A DNA stretch of 64,000 bases. It comes from Gammaproteobacteria bacterium Ga0077554. Lineage in GTDB: Bacteria; Pseudomonadota; Gammaproteobacteria; Ga0077554; Ga007554. Each line of letters begins with the position of its first letter. The stretch's first letter is position 1. A program made the translations under genes and the position numbers. Below, in pieces: positions 13,144 to 21,457 of this stretch. The notes beneath the pieces are model-generated. The model saw only the letters and a list, made by a program, of their open reading frames with translations, did not search any database and was not told where the DNA came from. The DNA lies in NCBI GenBank assembly GCA_001464585.1, contig LNFF01000032.1:177213-241212 (forward strand), written 5' to 3'.

Positions 13144-13473
13144 ATGTCCAAAACACTCTCACTTAATGAATTACAGACCCGACTCCAAGCCAACCCCGGC
13201 ATAGTCCTGCTGGAGGCGCTGCCAGAAAAATATTATCAGGACTGGCATCTGCCGGGTGCCAAGCACATGCCTCACGATGCGGTGGGCGCGCTTGCACCGA
13301 CATTAATATCCGATAAATCATCAGAAGTCGTTGTTTACTGCGCCAGCAACACCTGCCAGAACTCGCATATTGCGGCCAGGGTTTTGACGCAACTGGGGTA
13401 CAGCAATGTGGCAGTGTATGCCGGTGGAAAAGAAGAATGGCACGACGCAGGGCTACCTGCACAACGTAACTGA
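13144..13473 (+). CDS. rhodanese-like domain protein
   Basis: A 109-residue single-domain rhodanese. The active-site loop is VVYCASNTCQNSHIAA; the first Cys (about residue 64) is the usual persulfide carrier and the second Cys in the loop is characteristic of a subgroup. The N-terminal WHLPGAKHMP strand and C-terminal YAGGKEEWHDAGLP are family-typical. There is no signal peptide, so it is cytoplasmic. It likely transfers sulfane sulfur. Divergent from, and presumably controlled by, the MarR gene at 12561-13013. Confidence 0.85.
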   Translation: MSKTLSLNELQTRLQANPGIVLLEALPEKYYQDWHLPGAKHMPHDAVGALAPTLISDKSSEVVVYCASNTCQNSHIAARVLTQLGYSNVAVYAGGKEEWHDAGLPAQRN

Positions 13474-13688
13474 GTGATGAATTACCCTAAAAACGGCGAT
13501 TCACCACAGAAGGACGCGGCCATCATCTATACCATCATCCATAAAGGCGTAGAGGAAAAACAAGACCTTGGCTTGTGTGCCAAGTTACCCACCGGGTGAG
13601 GGCGCGTGTTGCGCTAACCACCTGAATTTCTTTGCGTCCTCCGCGGTTCAGCTGCTTTTTCCAGGTTGATCGAGATATTGAACAGGCT

Positions 13689-14876
13689 CTAAGCTTGGCC
13701 GGCCAACCGAGCCGTCTCCGGATCATAGACCACTTCGGTAATCGATCCATCTCGAATGCGCTGAACCGCTTCGTCAATCACATGGAGCGGTACTAGAAAC
13801 CACTCCCTTGGCTTCACCGGATTTCCGAAGCGGTCTTCAATGGTCAAGTCTAGCTGCGCTGCACCGAACAAGCGGTGGAAGATGTTTTCCAGTCTGGTGC
13901 GGTTCAGGTTGTGCAGTTTGTAGGTGGCTACCACCTCCACGTCGGCCAACAGATAGGTGGCATCCTTTTCCGCGCCTGCGATGCGAGTCACTACTTTCCC
14001 GCCGGTCACGCCGATCTTGTGGATCAACTCGCGGTGCTCGGCGACGAATGGGTGGCTGGACAGGCTACGCAGCACGTAGATGGTTCCGGTTTCAATATCA
14101 TCTGGTTCTGGCGCATCGCCAAACAGCGGTCCCATGTCCGTGCCGGTCAACATGCGAGCGTTTTCGTCTTTATAGAGCGCACGCTGTAGCGAGCGCATCA
14201 ACAGATTGCTTTCGGTACCGTTGGAGTAAACCACACGCAGGCGCGCATCCGGTTCGTTGTTGCTCGTGCGAAAAATGTCACCCTGCTCGGCCACATAAAC
14301 CAGCAAACCGCCCAAGACAAAGAAATTGCCTACCTTAAAGTTGGAGTCACGCCCAAACTGGCGGGACTGGCGAACGCCAGCCTTCAACTCCCGCTCCACC
14401 TGCTCAAACAGCGGTTGGAATTTGTCAAAATCTGCGCACGGCGTGCGGTCGGCAATTTCCTCCGCCGCGCGCTTTTCAACGCTGGAACGCACATGGCGCA
14501 GCACGGTGATGTCGTTTTGATTGGCGGGTTCATCGCCAATTCCCAGTTGGGCCAACAAGGCATCTTCGTCCAAGCCATCCACATCTGACTGAGCCGCTGC
14601 CGCACCAGACAACAGGCCGGGGCCATCCAATTCAACCAGCAAGGTTTGCGCTTCTGGCAACTTGCGTAGCTGGTCCAGGCGCACGGCATACAGGCGTTCG
14701 AAGATGTCACGGCCTTCGCCATGCAGCGGGGCGCGACCATGCGTTTGATGGAAGCGCAGGATGTCCTCAAAGCCCGCGATGATGCGTTCCTCGCGCGGGG
14801 TTCGGCTGAAAACCTTGAATGAGGTGACTTCTACTCCCAGCGCATCCAGCAGTTCGTCATCGTCCATCTCAGCCAT
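13689..14876 (-). CDS. GIY-YIG nuclease family protein (T5orf172/MUG113-like), last gene of a defence locus
   Basis: A 395-residue protein. The first half (about 1-175) is acidic and helical without a recognised domain. The C-terminal part has a GIY-YIG-type nuclease: GTIYVLRS (264-271), KIGVTGGKVVTRI (287-299) and a Glu at 330 in RLENIFH, the expected metal ligand. The start ATG overlaps the helicase stop (ATGGCTGA), so the two are coupled; the longer upstream frame is discarded. With the helicase and the methyltransferase it forms a restriction-modification-like set in which this would be the cutting subunit (inference). Confidence 0.8.
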   Translation of the reverse strand: MAEMDDDELLDALGVEVTSFKVFSRTPREERIIAGFEDILRFHQTHGRAPLHGEGRDIFERLYAVRLDQLRKLPEAQTLLVELDGPGLLSGAAAAQSDVDGLDEDALLAQLGIGDEPANQNDITVLRHVRSSVEKRAAEEIADRTPCADFDKFQPLFEQVERELKAGVRQSRQFGRDSNFKVGNFFVLGGLLVYVAEQGDIFRTSNNEPDARLRVVYSNGTESNLLMRSLQRALYKDENARMLTGTDMGPLFGDAPEPDDIETGTIYVLRSLSSHPFVAEHRELIHKIGVTGGKVVTRIAGAEKDATYLLADVEVVATYKLHNLNRTRLENIFHRLFGAAQLDLTIEDRFGNPVKPREWFLVPLHVIDEAVQRIRDGSITEVVYDPETARLAGQA

Positions 14877-16977
14877 TGCCGGACTCTCCCCGCGCTTGTG
14901 CCGCCTTCGCCTGGGCACGGTAGCGCGCCAGCGCAGCCACGCCTTCGGCCATGCGCTTTTCCCATGCGTCGGTGGAGTTGATGTCCGGCAGGCGGCTACG
15001 CTCGTTCTTGAACTGCAAGGCGCGTTTTGCCAGCTCGCGGGCATCCTCTTCGGGGATGCTCACCTTCTTGGCGGCAATGCTGGCCTGCACCTGGCGCAGC
15101 GATTTCTCATCCATCGCTTTGGCCAGCACCGCATAGGCGGCATCGAAGGGGTTGATGCGGTCGATCAGGTCAATATCCAGGTCGCGCACGTTAACGAACT
15201 TGCGCACCCCATCCAGTAACGCCGTACTGCCTTGCGTTGTTCCATCGCCGTTGGCATCGGCCTGGGCCAACGCCAGCTTGGCCTGCTGGGTGATGTTCAT
15301 GGCGGCAATGGCGTGTTGGCGGATGGCCTCCTGGTCGACTGGATTCAAGTCCGGATAACGCTCGCGCACAATCTTGCCCATGCGCAACTGAGTCAGCTCT
15401 TCGGGCAGGGTGTTCTCCTTGTCGAACAGACCACGCTCCAGCACGGTTTTGTCCTGCAAAAAACTGGTGACGACTTCGTTCAAGTCCTCCTTGCAGATAC
15501 GCGTGGCCTCCGGGCTTTGCGGTGTTGCCAGCCCGTTGATCTCGACGTGAATCTGGCCGGTGTCCTTGTTTACCCCGATATTTTGACGACCGTCCTTGTA
15601 GCCATCCTCGCCGTAGTCGAAGCCGCCCAATGGGCCGGTGTTTCTTGGCGTGAACTCATAGCGCGGAGCCAATACCTGCTCCATCAGCAGACTGGCGGAA
15701 ATAGCCTTGATCATATCGTTCACCGCTTCGGCCACAGCCGCTTGTTCGGCCGCAGGTTCGGCGATCAGATTGGTGAAGCGCGCCCGTTCCTTGCCGTCGG
15801 CATCACGGGTGGCGCGGCCAATGATCTGCACGATTTCAGTCAGGCTGCTGCGGTAGCCAATGGTCAGCGCGTGTTCGCACCAGATCCAGTCAAAGCCTTC
15901 CTTAGCCATGCCCAGCGCGATGATGATATCCACGTTATCGCGGTTGTTCTTCTGCGTCGGGTCTTTCAGCGCAGTCAGTACGCGAGAACGCCTGGTCGGA
16001 TCGCTGTCATCCACCAAATCCGCCACTTTCAGGATACGGCCATCATGGGCCTGCACCAGATGGAAGCCGGTGGCCGGGTCAACACCTTTCCATTCGCCCA
16101 AACCGTGCATGATCTCATTCACCTCGCGCTCCTTATCTTTAAGGCTCTCGCGGGCATTCACATTGGGAATATGGACGATGGTTTTCAATGCCGGATCCAA
16201 CACCTTGGTGACGGCATCCACGTAAGGGCCAGTGTAGAAGAAGTAGCCGATGTCCAGCGACTTGAGCCATTGGTAGCCGTTGAGCTGCTCGTAGTAGGTG
16301 TAAGTGATCGTCTCGAATCTGGCTTCATCCACCGGCCCCAACACGGCCTCGCTGTCGCCACGAAAGTAGGAGCCGGTCATGGCCACCAGATGCACCTTGT
16401 CGCGAGCGATGAATGCGCCCAACTGACTGCCCAGCTTGTTGTCTGGATTGCTGGAGACGTGATGGAACTCGTCAATCGCAATCAGACGATTATCGAATGC
16501 CTCGATACCCAACTCATCCACCGCAAAGCGGAAGGTGGCATGGGTGCAAACCAGCAGCTTGTCGGTGCTTTCCAGAAACTTGCGCACCGCGTCCACCTTG
16601 GACTTGGCCACGCGCGGCTCGTCCACGCCGGGGGCGTTGCACAGATTCCATTGCGGGGCGACCTGCCAATCCCAATAGAATCCATACTCGCTCAGGGGTT
16701 CATCGGCAAAGCTGCCACCAATGGAACGCTCCGGCACCACGATGATGGCCTGCCGCAGGCCCTGATTGTTGAGCTTGTCCAGTGCGATAAACATCAGCGC
16801 GCGGGATTTGCCCGATGCCGGTGGCGATTTGATCAGCAGATACTGCTCGCCGCGCTTGGCATAGGCGCGCTCCTGCATGGCGCGCATCCCCAGCGCGTTG
16901 GCCTTGCTGGACGCCCCGGTGCGCGCCGTGGTGATGGACACCGACGGCACGGTGTAGGTGTTGGTCGGGTTAATCAC
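14869..16977 (-). CDS. DEAD/DEAH-box helicase, restriction-type (SF2)
   Basis: A 702-residue superfamily 2 translocase. Walker A is PPASGKS (52-58), motif II IDEFHH (168-173), motif III TGS (201-203), and motifs V/VI are GMAKEGFDW (356-364) and QIIGRATRD (384-392). This matches the Res-subunit-like helicases of type III or type I restriction complexes, but no nuclease motif is evident in its C-terminal half. The GTG start has GGAGG ten bases upstream. It lies 421 bases downstream of the membrane-protein gene on the same strand and is fused by overlap to the GIY-YIG gene. It probably couples ATP hydrolysis to target scanning for that nuclease. Confidence 0.85.
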   Translation of the reverse strand: MINPTNTYTVPSVSITTARTGASSKANALGMRAMQERAYAKRGEQYLLIKSPPASGKSRALMFIALDKLNNQGLRQAIIVVPERSIGGSFADEPLSEYGFYWDWQVAPQWNLCNAPGVDEPRVAKSKVDAVRKFLESTDKLLVCTHATFRFAVDELGIEAFDNRLIAIDEFHHVSSNPDNKLGSQLGAFIARDKVHLVAMTGSYFRGDSEAVLGPVDEARFETITYTYYEQLNGYQWLKSLDIGYFFYTGPYVDAVTKVLDPALKTIVHIPNVNARESLKDKEREVNEIMHGLGEWKGVDPATGFHLVQAHDGRILKVADLVDDSDPTRRSRVLTALKDPTQKNNRDNVDIIIALGMAKEGFDWIWCEHALTIGYRSSLTEIVQIIGRATRDADGKERARFTNLIAEPAAEQAAVAEAVNDMIKAISASLLMEQVLAPRYEFTPRNTGPLGGFDYGEDGYKDGRQNIGVNKDTGQIHVEINGLATPQSPEATRICKEDLNEVVTSFLQDKTVLERGLFDKENTLPEELTQLRMGKIVRERYPDLNPVDQEAIRQHAIAAMNITQQAKLALAQADANGDGTTQGSTALLDGVRKFVNVRDLDIDLIDRINPFDAAYAVLAKAMDEKSLRQVQASIAAKKVSIPEEDARELAKRALQFKNERSRLPDINSTDAWEKRMAEGVAALARYRAQAKAAQARGESGNG

Positions 16978-17026
16978 TGCGTATCGTCCTCCCTAGATGT
17001 GTCGCCGCTAATGGGCTGAACTAATC

Positions 17027-17045
17027 GTCCAACAGGCTGTTGGAC
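17027..17045. repeat. 19-base palindrome upstream of the helicase gene
   Basis: GTCCAACAG-G-CTGTTGGAC is a perfect dyad with nine-base arms and a single central base. It abuts the first copy of the 25-base direct repeat. It could be an operator for the helicase/GIY-YIG transcript or a recombination scar. Confidence 0.6.
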
Positions 17046-17070
17046 AATCAAAACCCGATCAAAACTTTCC
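17046..17070 (+). repeat. 25-base direct repeat, copy 1
   Basis: The sequence beginning AATCAAAACCCGATCAAAAC is identical over 25 bases to 17337-17361. It contains two ATCAAAAC units eleven bases apart. Confidence 0.75.
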
Positions 17071-17191
17071 TGAGCCTGTGTTATGTCGCAACTAATTGTT
17101 TTTGTTAATTTGTTCATATTTGAGTTGATGACGGCCTACCTGTTTTGCCCGCTCATCCAAAACAGGATCAAAACCTTTTGCGTATCTATTA

Positions 17192-17221
17192 CCATCCGTT
17201 TCCATCCGTTTCCATCCGATT
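17192..17221 (+). repeat. three tandem CCATCCGTTT units
   Basis: Two exact ten-base units and a third differing at one base (CCATCCGATT) lie between the two direct-repeat copies. Confidence 0.7.
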
Positions 17222-17336
17222 TTCAAGGCTCACTCCTGGGAAGGGGCTGTGGCGTGTTCGACATACATCGAAGCCCGCCCAGCGCCACGCAATTCGATCT
17301 TGTGTGCAACGACTAGGCGAGATTTATGGCGAGCAA

Positions 17337-17361
17337 AATCAAAACCCGATCAAAACTTTCC
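17337..17361 (+). repeat. 25-base direct repeat, copy 2
   Basis: Exact copy of 17046-17070, 291 bases away, lying 38 bases after the stop of the membrane-protein gene (read on the minus strand). The pair could be the footprint of an insertion or recombination event. Confidence 0.75.
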
Positions 17362-17398
17362 CGTTTAGGCCCAGAACGGGATGTAGCAGATGCGCTAT

Positions 17399-17887
17399 TT
17401 AGCTCCCCTCTTCCAGAAATGCATTAAAAAAAACTCTGAAAAGTAGGCTCATGAACATGATGCTGACAGCCACCAACCCAAGTGATATGGCTGTAAGCAA
17501 TTGATCGACGCATATGTCGACAATCCAAACGGAAACGGAACTGACTATGAGTTTATGCTCGTTGTTAGCTGTTAACCCCATCAAGTTGAGTAACAGCAAT
17601 ACAAAAATCGAAGACAGCGAGGCCAGTGAGCTATATTTAAAATATGCTCTGAGAGTGTGGAGCTTCGTTTGCGTCTTCTTACGCATATCCTCTTCTTGCC
17701 CTAACCTTTTGCTGAAATTCGATCCGAACAGAATGGATAGCCCTGTCAGATAAAAACCGAAAACGATGGAAAGGAAGGTAATGGTGTTGCTTACAAAAGA
17801 TTCCGGCAATAGCAGTTTCGCGCTGTAAGAAAAAAACATAACAGCAAAAAATAGGATTGAAGCTAATATTTTATGATGACTATACAT
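17399..17887 (-). CDS. unrecognised four-helix membrane protein, second gene of an embedded cassette
   Basis: 162 residues, no family recognised. Four hydrophobic segments are visible at about 7-26, 33-56, 85-105 and 115-155, the last being long enough for a re-entrant stretch. A basic, charged loop (57-82, with RLGQEEDMRKKTQTKLHTLR) lies between helices 2 and 3. ATG 17887 was chosen because AAGGG lies about nine bases upstream; ATG 17896 is possible. The start overlaps the stop of the preceding gene (ATGTATAG), so the two are translationally coupled. Base composition is visibly more AT-rich than the flanking methyltransferase and helicase. The pairing of a small four-helix protein with a soluble partner recalls membrane-linked anti-phage pairs such as Kiwa, but no homology to KwaA could be shown by eye. 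Confidence 0.75.
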   Translation of the reverse strand: MYSHHKILASILFFAVMFFSYSAKLLLPESFVSNTITFLSIVFGFYLTGLSILFGSNFSKRLGQEEDMRKKTQTKLHTLRAYFKYSSLASLSSIFVLLLLNLMGLTANNEHKLIVSSVSVWIVDICVDQLLTAISLGLVAVSIMFMSLLFRVFFNAFLEEGS

Positions 17888-18686
17888 TGTAGGCATCCCT
17901 TAGCTTTGTAACCGTTTGAGTCTTCACATCGCCTGGGGGGAAAAGGAGTTGGCTATCCTTTTGCAAGGGAATGCTGATTTTGTTGATGAATTTATTTGTA
18001 TCGAATACATTCTCAAATCCTCTTTCATCCTTCCCAATACAAACCATGGTTCTGATGTCTCCGGTACTTTGGAGGCCTGCAAGCCGAAGAATTCCTTGCT
18101 TCAAACCATTTTTCATTGGAATTCTGTATTTGGCCTCTATTGAGAACTCCTCTGGCTCCCCATAGCCAAATATATTTTTAAGGCTGGAAAATAGATCGCC
18201 TTCACGATTAAATATATCCCTAGATCCAGTAAATTTTACAGTTTCCAGTGATTTTATAACCTCAAGAAAGTCGCTGATGCTTTTATATATATTTTTAACG
18301 ACAACCTCTTCATCGGTGAACTTGGAGAGAAAATCTCTTAGGAACCCTTTTTTCTTTAGATTTGAAATGTAGAAAATGGAAGTTACACTATCGTAAATGG
18401 CAAATAGCTGGTCATTTGGCTCTATCTGATGAGCGGTTCTTGGATTGGCTAGCTCAGTGCCAGACGGGATATCTATCACAATATCCCGATGTGGCATTGC
18501 TTTGCCAACATTTGAGTAGAACCAGTAAAATCTGTCGTCAATCACCTCACGAACGATTTGATGCGAGTATTCCTCGTGAACAATACTCATCTTCTCAGGG
18601 GAGAAGGCTTTCTGGAGGTAATTAGCATCTGGCAACTTACCACCTACCACAAGCTCAAACGAAGAGAATGATACGGAGTCAGTCAT
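17880..18686 (-). CDS. unrecognised 268-residue soluble protein, first gene of an embedded cassette
   Basis: No transmembrane segment, signal peptide or catalytic motif is recognised. The central part has LFAIYDSVTSIFYISNL (94-110) followed by a basic KKK stretch. The end contains FINKISIPLQKD, weakly similar in feel to DUF4868/KwaB-type proteins; this is an impression only. The ATG overlaps the methyltransferase stop as ATGA, so it is translationally coupled to the methyltransferase; a start six codons earlier would lie inside that gene. It is AT-rich like its downstream membrane partner, unlike the genes on either side. Inference: a two-gene cargo module acquired by a restriction-modification operon, probably defence-related. 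Confidence 0.75.
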   Translation of the reverse strand: MTDSVSFSSFELVVGGKLPDANYLQKAFSPEKMSIVHEEYSHQIVREVIDDRFYWFYSNVGKAMPHRDIVIDIPSGTELANPRTAHQIEPNDQLFAIYDSVTSIFYISNLKKKGFLRDFLSKFTDEEVVVKNIYKSISDFLEVIKSLETVKFTGSRDIFNREGDLFSSLKNIFGYGEPEEFSIEAKYRIPMKNGLKQGILRLAGLQSTGDIRTMVCIGKDERGFENVFDTNKFINKISIPLQKDSQLLFPPGDVKTQTVTKLRDAYNV

Positions 18687-21457
18687 TTTATGACACATCC
18701 TTTTTTGCTAGTTATCTTGGTATAAAGCTCAAACAGTTTTTCCAGCCGCTCGGTGTCGTTTTTGAAGCGGCGGCCGATGTAGATGCGCTCCAGCACCTCG
18801 TCGTTGCGCTCATGGGCGTGGCGCAGGTTCTCCGGCATGTTGTCTGGGTCGTACAGGTCGGCGATGGTGGCGGGGAAATGCGCTTCGCGGGCCAGCAGGA
18901 TGTTTTCGGCGCAGGTAGTCAGGTCGGTTTTGTTCTGCTCGGTAAGCAGGGGGACGGGGAAGGTGTTCCAGCCGAGGGTATTGGAGTAGCGATAGCGGGT
19001 TTCCAGCTTGCCACAGACAGTACCAATCCAGACCAGATGCAGGCGGGAGGCGATAAGAGCTATATTCCACAGCGGTGCGTCGTAGAGAGCGAAAGCCTCG
19101 CTGGTTACGGTGCTTCGAGCATCGATTAAACCATTGGGTAAAAAAGGGCGATTCTCAGACGAGGTTCTAGGAACAGTAATCGTCCACTTTTGAGCGATGT
19201 TCATTTCCCTCATCTGGTGTGCCCGCGCAGCCATCTCATTGGCTCCGCTGTCTCGACTCGCCAGCCGCATCGCTCGCACCCCTTCAACGCGTTGCCGAAT
19301 GGCATCAATACCCATAGCTTCTTCGAGGTGGACATCCTCAATCCACAGGCAATAGCGTTCCAGACCACGAATAAACTCTGCCGAGCCGTAGATACGGCGA
19401 ATAAAGTGAGCATGCTGCTCTGGTGTTAGACCAAGTGCATCGACTTCATCTCTGGATAGCAGCAGATGTCCGCCATCAACAGGCTTGTTGCCGAAGGTCA
19501 TTTCCGCCTGCCCACTCAACGGACGGGATGCCTTGTCCAACATCACACTGTCTCCGGGCACCAAGTAGGCATTGATGTGCTCTACCTCCTTCACAATATC
19601 CACCGCGTCGCCCTTTCCACTATTGGCGATGGAATACAGGCGGCGCAACGATTTAGTTTGCGATGATAAGCCCACGATGACCACGGTCACGCCCGCATTG
19701 TGGCTGGCGAGATTGGCCCACTTGAACGAGGTGTGCGCAAACGCAATCTTGTTGCCTGTGCTGAAAACCAGCGGCCAGAGGATGGGAACTTGCTGTCCTT
19801 GGCAGATGGAATTGGTGGACACGAACGCGGCGGCAGCATTCGTCTTGGTGCCGTAATCGGCGGCCTTCATGAACCAGCCCGCCACATAGTCCAGTGACTT
19901 CCAGTTCTTGGTGCGGTTGCCAAAGATGGCTTGCAAATCTGCCTTCTGTTCGTCCGTTTGCCAAGTTGAACCAAGATACGGCGGGTTGCCACAGATGTAG
20001 GTCTCGCCGCCTTCGTTTTTGAAGTCCATTTCCGTCTGATCCAGCGGTGTGTTGAACAAGTCGTCACTAACCAGCTTCACGCCCGTCCCCGTCGGCGGAC
20101 AAATGCTCAGCCAATCCAGCCGCAGCGCATTGCCACAGACAATCCAGTTCTGCGCATCCAGCGGCAGAAACTCCGCCAGCGCATCCTTCTGCCCGCGATA
20201 CAGTACATCGCACTGGAACTCGGCAATGATGAGCGCAAGGCGCGCTATCTCCGCCGGAAATTCCCGCAGCTCGATGCCCCGGAAGTTGGTCAGCGGAATC
20301 TCGCTGCCCAGATGCGGCTCGCCCCGGCGGTGGTTGATTTCCGCCTCGATCTCGCGCATCTGCTTGTAGGCGATGACGAGGAAATTGCCGGAGCCGCAGG
20401 CGGGGTCAAACACGCGGATGCGCGCCATGCGTTTGCGCAGGTTCAGCAGCTTGATTTTGTTATCGCCCGCCTCTGCCAACTGCGCGCGCAGGTCGTCCAG
20501 GAACAAGGGGTTCAACACCTTCAGGATGTTGGGCACGCTGGTGTAGTGCATGCCCAATGCGCCGCGCTCTTCGTCGTCGGCCACGGCCTGGATCATGCTG
20601 CCGAAGATGTCCGGGTTGATCTGTTTCCAGTTCAGGCCGCCCGCGTGCAGCAGGTAGGTGCGCGCCATGCGGGTGAAGCGCGGCACGTCGGTTGCGCCGG
20701 AGAACAGGCCGCCATTCACATAGGGGAAGCCATTGGCCCAGTTTGACAAACGGGACTCGGCACTGGCGCGCTCGGCGTTCTTGATGTTCATGGCGCGGAA
20801 GATGACTTGCAGCACCTCATGGGTATTGGCGCCGTCGCGTTCGCTCATTTGCTCAACGGTGTGGGTGAACAGGCCCTCGCCATTGAAGATGTCGGTGTCT
20901 TCGGCAAAGAAACAGAACACCAGCCGCGCCATGAAGTGATTCATGTCGGCGCGGCGCTCGTCCTTGGCCCAGTCCGGATTTTCTCTCAGCAGCTCGACGT
21001 AGAGCTTGTTCAACCGCGTAGTGGCGCGCCTATCTAACTCAGTGTCCTTGAGCTCCTTGGGGAAAGAAATACCAGCCAGCGGCAGGAAGAAGCCGAAATG
21101 ATTGGGGAAGTCCGGGTAGGCGCAAGCAATGGTTTCGCCGCCGACCAACTCTTCGGCCTCCAGAGTCTGCCCATCGGTGACGAGGATGAACTTGGCCTTG
21201 GCTTTTGTAGTGGCGGGGCTGGCGCGCAACGCTTTGAGGGAAGCACCCACTGCGCCCGCTTCGCACACGGCGATATGGATGTTGTTGCGCTGGAGCACGC
21301 CCCCCACATCCGAAGCATTGTTGTTGCCCGTGCGCAGGCGCTTGAGTGCCGTGTCCTTATTGCCGAAAGCGGCCAGAAACGCAAACGGGAACGCCGCCGC
21401 GTCGAAGGGCTGAAGAGCCAGGTCCGATATGGCTTCTTCGATTTCTACTGCATTCAT
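18683..21457 (-). CDS. class I SAM-dependent DNA N6-adenine methyltransferase, head of the defence locus
   Basis: A 924-residue protein. N-terminal region 1-140 contains GGVLQRNNIHIA, a linker with FCFFAEDTDIF (181-191), SAM motif I DPACGSGNF (351-359), motif IV NPPY (491-494), and a C-terminal target-recognition/helical part. NPPY indicates N6-adenine methylation. The layout resembles MmeI-like type IIL enzymes, but the N-terminus does not show their D-ExK nuclease motif, so cutting is presumably done by the helicase/GIY-YIG pair downstream. It is the first gene of the minus-strand set and its stop overlaps the next start. Its upstream 483 bases carry no gene. Confidence 0.88.
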   Translation of the reverse strand: MNAVEIEEAISDLALQPFDAAAFPFAFLAAFGNKDTALKRLRTGNNNASDVGGVLQRNNIHIAVCEAGAVGASLKALRASPATTKAKAKFILVTDGQTLEAEELVGGETIACAYPDFPNHFGFFLPLAGISFPKELKDTELDRRATTRLNKLYVELLRENPDWAKDERRADMNHFMARLVFCFFAEDTDIFNGEGLFTHTVEQMSERDGANTHEVLQVIFRAMNIKNAERASAESRLSNWANGFPYVNGGLFSGATDVPRFTRMARTYLLHAGGLNWKQINPDIFGSMIQAVADDEERGALGMHYTSVPNILKVLNPLFLDDLRAQLAEAGDNKIKLLNLRKRMARIRVFDPACGSGNFLVIAYKQMREIEAEINHRRGEPHLGSEIPLTNFRGIELREFPAEIARLALIIAEFQCDVLYRGQKDALAEFLPLDAQNWIVCGNALRLDWLSICPPTGTGVKLVSDDLFNTPLDQTEMDFKNEGGETYICGNPPYLGSTWQTDEQKADLQAIFGNRTKNWKSLDYVAGWFMKAADYGTKTNAAAAFVSTNSICQGQQVPILWPLVFSTGNKIAFAHTSFKWANLASHNAGVTVVIVGLSSQTKSLRRLYSIANSGKGDAVDIVKEVEHINAYLVPGDSVMLDKASRPLSGQAEMTFGNKPVDGGHLLLSRDEVDALGLTPEQHAHFIRRIYGSAEFIRGLERYCLWIEDVHLEEAMGIDAIRQRVEGVRAMRLASRDSGANEMAARAHQMREMNIAQKWTITVPRTSSENRPFLPNGLIDARSTVTSEAFALYDAPLWNIALIASRLHLVWIGTVCGKLETRYRYSNTLGWNTFPVPLLTEQNKTDLTTCAENILLAREAHFPATIADLYDPDNMPENLRHAHERNDEVLERIYIGRRFKNDTERLEKLFELYTKITSKKGCVIK

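Larger units (their letters stand above)
16978..17398. other. 421-base repeat-rich gap inside the defence locus
   Basis: No convincing gene is seen; short frames here lack family resemblance and ribosome sites. The stretch instead holds a 19-base palindrome (17027-17045), a 25-base exact direct repeat (17046-17070 and 17337-17361) with a further partial copy GGATCAAAACC at 17165, and a tandem array of CCATCCGTTT units (17192-17221). It separates the AT-rich unknown pair from the helicase and is the natural place for a recombination junction or an internal promoter. Confidence 0.6.

Noticed and set aside
13474..13688. Imperfect inverted repeat CACCACAGAAGGACGC / GCGTCCTCCGCGGTTCA after the rhodanese gene
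   Set aside because: Arms pair only partly and no second copy was found in the window, so it is not reported as an element.
17046..17361. Repeats of ATCAAAAC considered as a CRISPR-like array
   Set aside because: Only two full copies, irregular spacing (291 bases), no regular spacers and no cas genes.
17083..17402. Two overlapping short plus-strand frames in the defence-locus gap
   Set aside because: Low-complexity reading through the repeats, no ribosome site, no family resemblance, and opposite in strand to the whole locus.
17399..18686. Firm assignment of the unknown pair to Kiwa (KwaA/KwaB)
   Set aside because: The four-helix plus soluble layout is similar, but the gene order is reversed and no conserved motif could be matched by eye; kept as a hypothesis only.
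18683..21457. MmeI-type single-chain restriction-methylation enzyme
   Set aside because: The linker and methyltransferase core fit, but the N-terminus shows no D-ExK nuclease motif.
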